The notes below the pieces were generated by a model. That model was given only the letters and a program-made list of their open reading frames with translations, searched no databases and was not told where the DNA came from. A stretch of DNA of 17,686 bases from CAZNFR01 sp964572225 (GTDB taxonomy: Bacteria; Bacteroidota; Bacteroidia; Bacteroidales; GCA-2748055). Below are positions 13,147 through 17,686 of the stretch, one piece after another (position 1 is the stretch's first letter; each line of letters begins with the position of its first letter). The stretch is taken from contig CAZNFR010000076.1 of the NCBI GenBank assembly GCA_964572225.1, forward strand, positions 1 to 17,686, given 5' to 3'. The position numbers were made by a program, and so were the translations under genes.

Positions 13147-15041
13147 GCTCTGGAATCCACCCCTTCAATAAAATTTAAAAACGAATTGGAGGCAACCTTG
13201 TTTCCACCCGGAGTGGGGTATTCTCCTGTGAAGTACCAGTCCCCTTTATCGTTTGGGCAGGCAATATGCAGGTTGTCAATGGTTTGATAAACAATCTCCA
13301 CCTCTGCCCGAATGCTCTTGCTGGTAAGGAGCTCGCTTATTTTTACGGAAATCTCTTCCTGGGAGAAGGGTTCATAAATTTCTTTTACATAGTTAACAAA
13401 TTCCTCTTTGGGAAGATCTTTCTGTTCCCGGCATTTCCTGTATACATTGTTGATCACCGACTCCATCCCTCTGTCTTTCAACAACTGAATAGCAGCCTTG
13501 AATGCAATGAAATCACCCAACTTTGCCATGTCGATCCCGTAACAGTCGGGATATCTTATTTGTGGTGAAGACGAGACCACTATGATCTTTTTGGGCCCCA
13601 GGCGATCCAGGATTCGCAGGATACTTTGCTTTAGCGTGGTACCTCTTACAATGGAATCATCAATTACCACCAGATTATCGATCCCGGGCCGGAGTGTACC
13701 ATAGGTAATATCATAGACATGCCCCACCAGGTCGTCCCTTCCCTTATCCTGGGAAATGAAGGTCCGAAGTTTAATATCCTTGATGGCAATTTTTTCAACC
13801 CTGGGTCGTTCGGAAATGATCTCCACCAGATCTTCCTCGGTCAATTCATGGATCTTATTATGGATCATGTCTTTCTTCCGCTTGATCAGTTCATCCTCAA
13901 TCCCTTGCAATAGACCATAGAAAGCAGATTCAGAGGTATTGGGTATAAATGAAAAAACGGTATTCCTGACATCATAATCAATGGCTTTCATTACTCTGGG
14001 TACCAGCAATTCACCAAGCTTCTTCCTTTCCCGGTAGATCTCCCGGTCGGAACCCCTCGAAAAGTATATTCTTTCAAACGAACAGGATTTTCTTTCCCTG
14101 GGTTCAAGTACCTTATCTACCCTTACTTCCCCGTCCTTTTTGATGACGATGGCATGACCGGGAGGTAATTGCTTCACATCCTCATAACGTGCATTAAGAG
14201 CAGTCTGAATAACCGGCCGCTCCGAAGCAACCACGGCGATCTCTTCGTCATGGTAATAGAATGCAGGCCGGATCCCCCAAGGATCACGATAAACGAAACT
14301 GTCCCCGTGTCCGATAATTCCTGCAATGACAAATCCTCCATCCCATCGCTTGGAAGCCTCACCCAGAATACCCGGCACACTCAGGTTTTTGGCTATCATA
14401 TCGGAGATATCAGCATTGTTGTAGCCTTCTTTTTTATACTTGTCGAATAGCCGCTGATTCTCCTTATCCAGAAAATGACCTATTTTCTCAAGAATGGTGA
14501 CGGTATCCGAATAATCCTTGGGTGATTGTCCCAGGTTCACCAGAATGTCAAAGAGCTCGTCTACGTTGGTCAGATTGAAATTCCCTGCAAGCACCAGGTT
14601 GCGTGACTTCCAGTTGTTCTGTCTCATCACCGGGTGAACATTGTCCAGATTATTGTCGCCGAAGGTGCCGTAACGTAGGTGACCCAGGTACAACTCTGCC
14701 GCAAACGGAAGGTTTAGCTTTGCCCATTGAACATCCTCCAGCAGTTTGGGTGTGTACTTTTCAACTTTCTTGAAGCGTTTGTAGATTTTCTCATATACCT
14801 CATTAATGGCAGAAGGATCGGTAGATCGTTGCCGATTGAAATACTTGTATCCTGGAGGCATATCGAACTTCAGGCTCACGATTCCGGCCCCATCCTGTCC
14901 GCGGTTCCTCTGTTTTTCCATCATGAGATACAGCTTCTGGAGTCCGTATCTCCAGGAACCATAATTGAACTGGTAATGCTCGAGGGGTTTTAAAAGCCTG
15001 ACAAGTGCGATTCCACACTTGTGCCTGATATCTTCACTCAT
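13140..15041 (-). CDS. Enlarged amidophosphoribosyltransferase (PurF-like)
   Basis: PurF proteins make phosphoribosylamine from PRPP and glutamine, the first step of purine synthesis. The Ntn glutaminase domain is visible: Cys9 of KCGIALVRL (nucleophile after removal of an eight-residue propeptide, as known for PurF), QRNRGQDGAG (44-53), LGHLRYGTFGDN, GNFNLTN, and RDPWGIRP. The phosphoribosyltransferase domain has FERIYFSRGSD (322-332), LRTFISQ and the PRPP loop VVIDDSIVRGTT (458-469), then RYPDCYGIDM. At 633 residues it is well beyond the usual 470-510. Extra material lies around 70-115, 170-225, 380-415 and near the C-terminus. The cysteine arrangement of Fe-S-type PurF (C-x-x-C near the end) is not present; a single Cys precedes PNDKGDWYFTGEYPTPGG. 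Long forms like this occur in Bacteroidetes, to my knowledge, and may be a paralogue. I leave the symbol empty for that reason. Confidence 0.88.
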   Translation of the reverse strand: MSEDIRHKCGIALVRLLKPLEHYQFNYGSWRYGLQKLYLMMEKQRNRGQDGAGIVSLKFDMPPGYKYFNRQRSTDPSAINEVYEKIYKRFKKVEKYTPKLLEDVQWAKLNLPFAAELYLGHLRYGTFGDNNLDNVHPVMRQNNWKSRNLVLAGNFNLTNVDELFDILVNLGQSPKDYSDTVTILEKIGHFLDKENQRLFDKYKKEGYNNADISDMIAKNLSVPGILGEASKRWDGGFVIAGIIGHGDSFVYRDPWGIRPAFYYHDEEIAVVASERPVIQTALNARYEDVKQLPPGHAIVIKKDGEVRVDKVLEPRERKSCSFERIYFSRGSDREIYRERKKLGELLVPRVMKAIDYDVRNTVFSFIPNTSESAFYGLLQGIEDELIKRKKDMIHNKIHELTEEDLVEIISERPRVEKIAIKDIKLRTFISQDKGRDDLVGHVYDITYGTLRPGIDNLVVIDDSIVRGTTLKQSILRILDRLGPKKIIVVSSSPQIRYPDCYGIDMAKLGDFIAFKAAIQLLKDRGMESVINNVYRKCREQKDLPKEEFVNYVKEIYEPFSQEEISVKISELLTSKSIRAEVEIVYQTIDNLHIACPNDKGDWYFTGEYPTPGGNKVASNSFLNFIEGVDSRAY

Positions 15042-15047
15042 TACTTT

Positions 15048-15521
15048 TTATTCCTTTTTGGGTTGGATTGCCTTGTCAACCAAAAACGCATAAGGATAAT
15101 CCTTCTTTATTTCTTCAAATAACTTCAATGCTTCGGAACGGGTACGGCAATCCCCTACATAAACTTTATAATCAGGAGTTTCATATAAAAGATAAACGCT
15201 GGTCCCTTCATATCGGGAGAGAAATTCTGCCCTTACCCTGGTGGCTCTTTCCAGTGCATCCTGACCGGAAGCTGAAAAAATCCGAATCTGATAACCCATC
15301 ACATCCGGCCTCCAGCTATTATAAAGTAAATGCTTGAAATAATTTTCCTCAATGAAAGGGTCCAGAGAGAGGTTGAGGCTGGATGTATAACCCGACTTAT
15401 TCATGATCCTGCTCAAAACATCCTTCCCATACTGGTAGTCATCACTTACATTGCCCTGTGCACGGGAAACTGTATGAACCAATAAAACCGGAAACAACAA
15501 TACAAAAATAAATTTTCTCAT
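15048..15521 (-). CDS. Secreted SPOR-domain protein
   Basis: SPOR domains bind denuded glycan strands, which usually enriches the protein at the division septum (family knowledge). The 157-residue protein starts with a signal peptide (hydrophobic run IFVLLFPVLLV, probable cleavage near SRA-QG at residues 21-22). A roughly 50-residue linker follows. The SPOR domain spans about 76-149, with GYQIRIFSASGQDALERA, the second half VYLLYETPDYKVYVGDCRTRSEA and a final FLVD strand. It is therefore likely periplasmic, possibly soluble. The gene lies 6 nt upstream of the PurF-like gene, so the two are probably co-transcribed, though a shared role is not obvious. A wall-related function fits the nearby dcw cluster. 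Confidence 0.85.
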   Translation of the reverse strand: MRKFIFVLLFPVLLVHTVSRAQGNVSDDYQYGKDVLSRIMNKSGYTSSLNLSLDPFIEENYFKHLLYNSWRPDVMGYQIRIFSASGQDALERATRVRAEFLSRYEGTSVYLLYETPDYKVYVGDCRTRSEALKLFEEIKKDYPYAFLVDKAIQPKKE

Positions 15522-15538
15522 GGTGTTGACCTGGGTTG

Positions 15539-15546
15539 CAAAATTA
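15539..15546 (-). promoter_or_regulatory. Candidate -7 element for the SPOR gene
   Basis: The minus strand reads TAATTTTG, an exact TAnnTTTG match, starting 25 nt before the ATG at 15521 in the 77-nt divergent gap (15522-15598). A clear TTTG -33 box is not seen at the right distance. The gap is AT-rich and shows nothing else I can name. Confidence 0.35.
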
Positions 15547-15598
15547 ATGAAATTTACATTGTCTGAAGAATAAATGAAAAAATTATTAATTTAACCGC

Positions 15599-16288
15599 AT
15601 GACAAACCCCGGCAATATTCCACGAGGAAATGAAATCGCAACCGGCACCTTCTCCGTTCTATCGGGTTTGGCTCTGATATTTACCATCCTGACCCGATTT
15701 GAGTTTATCAGTTTTTTTTCCAGTCTGAACGAAGACCTGGAATACCTTGGCGATAATCTGCTGCTCTTGAGGATCAATTCGGTGATCTGGATTATAACCT
15801 CCCTGATCATCACCTTTGCTGCCGGTAATTTTATCATCCTTCTTCAGCCTTACCATAAACTCTTTTCCTGGCTCAGCGGATTTTTCCTTGTTTTGGCTGC
15901 CGCGATGATCTCAGTTGCAGGTATCAAGGGACTGAGTGTCCTTGAGGTTTATGAGTACTTCGGCGGTGAACAGGTTATAAACAGCGAAGTCCTGAAAATA
16001 AGCATTTTCACCCTGGCCAAAGAAAAAGATCTTTACATTAATACCTCCCACGTCCTGCTGGGTTTCGGGTTTCTTTCCCTTGGACTATTTGCACTAAAAA
16101 CGAGAAGGCTGTCCCTTTTTACCGGTTTTGTTGCCACCCTTACGGGAATTATCCTCCCCTTTTTTAACGGGATCGTGCAACGCAGCCTTTTTTCAGATAT
16201 CGGACTGGTTGCGGGTTGCATAACTTTTATGGTGGTCGGGATCAGACTTCTGTTCTCAGGTATAACCAAAAAGCAGGATTCAACGTAG
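15599..16288 (+). CDS. Six-span membrane protein of unknown function
   Basis: I do not recognise a specific function. The 229-residue protein has six likely membrane segments at about 14-35, 59-82, 88-110, 148-166, 171-191 and 200-221. A polar loop (about 111-147) containing EVYEYFGGEQVINSEVLK lies between spans 3 and 4. The layout and size recall DUF4386-type proteins, but I cannot confirm that from sequence alone. No catalytic motif, cysteine pair or metal-ligand cluster stands out. The start is an ATG at 15599 without a clear Shine-Dalgarno. The histidine kinase gene begins 28 nt after its stop on the same strand, so the two may form one unit in which this protein provides a membrane input, but that is only inferred from proximity. 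Confidence 0.8.
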   Translation: MTNPGNIPRGNEIATGTFSVLSGLALIFTILTRFEFISFFSSLNEDLEYLGDNLLLLRINSVIWIITSLIITFAAGNFIILLQPYHKLFSWLSGFFLVLAAAMISVAGIKGLSVLEVYEYFGGEQVINSEVLKISIFTLAKEKDLYINTSHVLLGFGFLSLGLFALKTRRLSLFTGFVATLTGIILPFFNGIVQRSLFSDIGLVAGCITFMVVGIRLLFSGITKKQDST

Positions 16289-16316
16289 AAGGGAGTGATT
16301 TTTTACTGGAATTATT

Positions 16317-17444
16317 ATGAGGACAGAATACGCAAGTGCCGAAAGAAAAAACAGGGAAGAAATTCTATATCAGTCAGCCAGGATAGACTCCATTGAGTAT
16401 CTCAGGAATTTTATCAATACCCTTCCCTACATTGTCACGGTTTTAAATGAGGAAAGGCAGATTATTTTCTCCAACGAAGATTTTTTGAATCAGGTCAACG
16501 AAAGGGACATGGGGACCATCCTGGGGAAACGAACCGGTGAAGCTATATCCTGTATACATGCAACCGATTGTGAAGGGGGATGTGGGACCTCCCAGCACTG
16601 CAAAGTTTGCGGGGCCGTCAATTCCATCCTTCAGTCCCAGACCACCCAAAAAAAAGTTGAATCCGAATGCAGGATCATGGCAGGGTCAGTAGAAAATCCG
16701 GAGCACCTCAATTATAAAGTGATTGCATCCCCTTTCCGGTATAACGGTGACCGGTTCACCATCTTCAGCATGATAGACATCAGCAATCAAAAGCGAAAAG
16801 AATCGCTGGAAAGAATTTTTTTTCATGATATTTTAAATACTGCAGGAAATCTACAGGGTCTTACACGGCTTTTGCTTCAGCAAAAAAACAACGAAAACAA
16901 CGGGGAATTGCTCAAACTGATCAGTGATCTCAGCAGGGATCTCGTGGAGGAGATCCAGGCCCAAAGACAAATTACCCTGGCTGAAAACGGGGAACTCAGC
17001 CTGAAAATCGAAATGATAAACGGCCTGGAAATCCTGGACCAGACCCTAAAGCCCTTTCTCAATTCATCCAGAAAAGAGGTCCTTATATTTGTGGATGAGG
17101 ACAGCGATGATGTGAATTTCTATACCGACAGGATGATCTTGCTGCGGATCCTCAAAAACATGGTTAAAAACGCTCTTGAGGCTTCGGACGACGGAGACAC
17201 GATCCTGGCCGGAGTAAAAGAATCGGAAAAACACATGCATTTTTACGTTTCAAATCCGGCAGTCATCCCCGAGGAAGTGAGACTTCAAATATTTCAGCGC
17301 AGTTTCTCAACCAAAGGGGAAGGACGCGGATTGGGAACCTATTCCATGAAACTGCTGGGTGAAAAATATCTGCGGGCAAGGATATATTTCGAATCGGGAT
17401 TGGAAAAAGGTACCACCTTCCGTCTCGATATTCCGAAAAGCTAA
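16317..17444 (+). CDS. Soluble PAS-domain sensor histidine kinase with a cysteine cluster
   Basis: This 375-residue protein has no membrane segment. An N-terminal PAS domain spans about 28-158 (LPYIVTVLNEERQIIFSNEDF at its start, SMIDISNQKRKE at its end). Inside it is a cysteine cluster: Cys79, 85, 89, 95 and 98, around HATDCEGGCGTSQHCKVCG. The kinase core has the H-box FFHDILNTAGN with His170 as the phosphorylation site, and the N-box ILKNMVKNALEAS (278-290). The ATP lid has IFQRSFSTKGEGRGLGTYS (325-343), and the end is FESGLEKGTTFRLDIP. The usual DxGxG G1 box is replaced by SNPAVIPEE. It is a cytoplasmic sensor, possibly of redox state or a metal, judging from the cysteines. No response regulator gene is next to it. 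It follows the membrane protein gene by 28 nt. Confidence 0.9.
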   Translation: MRTEYASAERKNREEILYQSARIDSIEYLRNFINTLPYIVTVLNEERQIIFSNEDFLNQVNERDMGTILGKRTGEAISCIHATDCEGGCGTSQHCKVCGAVNSILQSQTTQKKVESECRIMAGSVENPEHLNYKVIASPFRYNGDRFTIFSMIDISNQKRKESLERIFFHDILNTAGNLQGLTRLLLQQKNNENNGELLKLISDLSRDLVEEIQAQRQITLAENGELSLKIEMINGLEILDQTLKPFLNSSRKEVLIFVDEDSDDVNFYTDRMILLRILKNMVKNALEASDDGDTILAGVKESEKHMHFYVSNPAVIPEEVRLQIFQRSFSTKGEGRGLGTYSMKLLGEKYLRARIYFESGLEKGTTFRLDIPKS

Positions 17445-17446
17445 GT

Positions 17447-17686
17447 TCAATCTTCCTGCAGCGCTTCCAATACTTCATCGCTGATCTCCAGATTGTGAAA
17501 TACATTCTGAACATCGTCATCATCCTCAAATTCTTCGATGATTCTCAAAATCTTCAAAGCCTCATCCACAGGAAGAGACTTGGTGTCGTTCGGGACTCTT
17601 TGCAGCTCGGCATTTTCTGCCTCAATATTCAGTTCATCCAGTTTCTTCTGAACATTTCCGAAATCCTCCATGGCCGTGGTAATAAT
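17447..17686 (-). CDS. YebC/PmpR/TACO1-family protein, C-terminal part (5' end cut by window edge)
   Basis: The last 79 residues of a YebC-family protein are visible; the frame is open through the right edge (IITTAMEDFGNV onward), so the ATG at 17671 is internal and not the start. Diagnostic content is EDFGNVQKKLDELNIEAENAELQR followed by VPNDTKSL, then an acidic helix and EEFEDDDDVQNVFHNLE, the typical end of the family (about 235-250 residues in full). Members were described as DNA-binding regulators, and the mitochondrial homologue TACO1 and recent bacterial work point to helping ribosomes through difficult sequences. The stop lies 2 nt from the end of the convergent histidine kinase gene. 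Confidence 0.93.
   Translation of the reverse strand: MITTAMEDFGNVQKKLDELNIEAENAELQRVPNDTKSLPVDEALKILRIIEEFEDDDDVQNVFHNLEISDEVLEALQED

Noticed and set aside
17447..17671. A complete 74-residue gene starting at 17671.
   Set aside because: The frame stays open to the window edge and the sequence is clearly the C-terminal part of a longer YebC-family protein.

Overview
This window is chromosomal DNA from a member of the Bacteroidota, probably a Bacteroidales or Marinilabiliales relative. The evidence is the lineage-typical cell wall cluster without murF between murE and mraY, a division penicillin-binding protein with a C-terminal PASTA domain, a short FtsL-like protein, an enlarged MraY, a glycine-lipid-type acyltransferase pair, a 633-residue PurF-like protein, and several matches to the Bacteroidetes -7 promoter element TAnnTTTG. 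One run of 10 Ns (7747-7756) shows it comes from a draft or metagenome assembly. I see no mobile element, CRISPR array, tRNA or rRNA.

Region 1 (1-11103, minus strand) is the division and cell wall (dcw) operon, read right to left: mraZ, rsmH, ftsL-like, ftsI, murE, mraY, murD, ftsW, murG, murC. murC is cut by the left edge. Neighbouring genes overlap by 1-8 nt or lie at most 21 nt apart, so they are probably one translationally coupled transcript. The enzymes cover most steps from UDP-MurNAc to lipid II (MurC, MurD, MurE, MraY, MurG) plus its polymerisation and cross-linking at the septum (FtsW, FtsI). MurF is missing here. MurE carries the DNPR motif of meso-diaminopimelate enzymes.

Region 2 (11104-11291) is a 188-nt divergent control region. 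Next to mraZ it holds four tandem 10-nt repeats matching the known MraZ operator. On the other side it holds a candidate promoter and a perfect 7-1-7 inverted repeat just before the next gene.

Region 3 (11292-13146, plus strand) holds an O-acyltransferase and an N-acyltransferase resembling the GlsA/GlsB pair that makes glycine lipids in Bacteroides. Their substrate is inferred.

Region 4 (13140-15521, minus strand) holds a secreted SPOR-domain protein followed by the PurF-like amidophosphoribosyltransferase. The latter meets the acyltransferase gene tail to tail with a 7-nt overlap.

Region 5 (15599-17686) holds, on the plus strand, a six-span membrane protein of unknown function and a soluble PAS histidine kinase with a cysteine cluster. 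It ends with the C-terminus of a YebC/TACO1-family gene on the minus strand, cut by the right edge.

No stretch over 300 bases lacks a gene. The most notable points are the phased MraZ operator shared with a lipid gene pair, the cysteine-rich PAS kinase, the enlarged PurF paralogue, the extended MraY loop, and an ftsI frame break that is an assembly artefact whose true length (about 6 nt) can be predicted.
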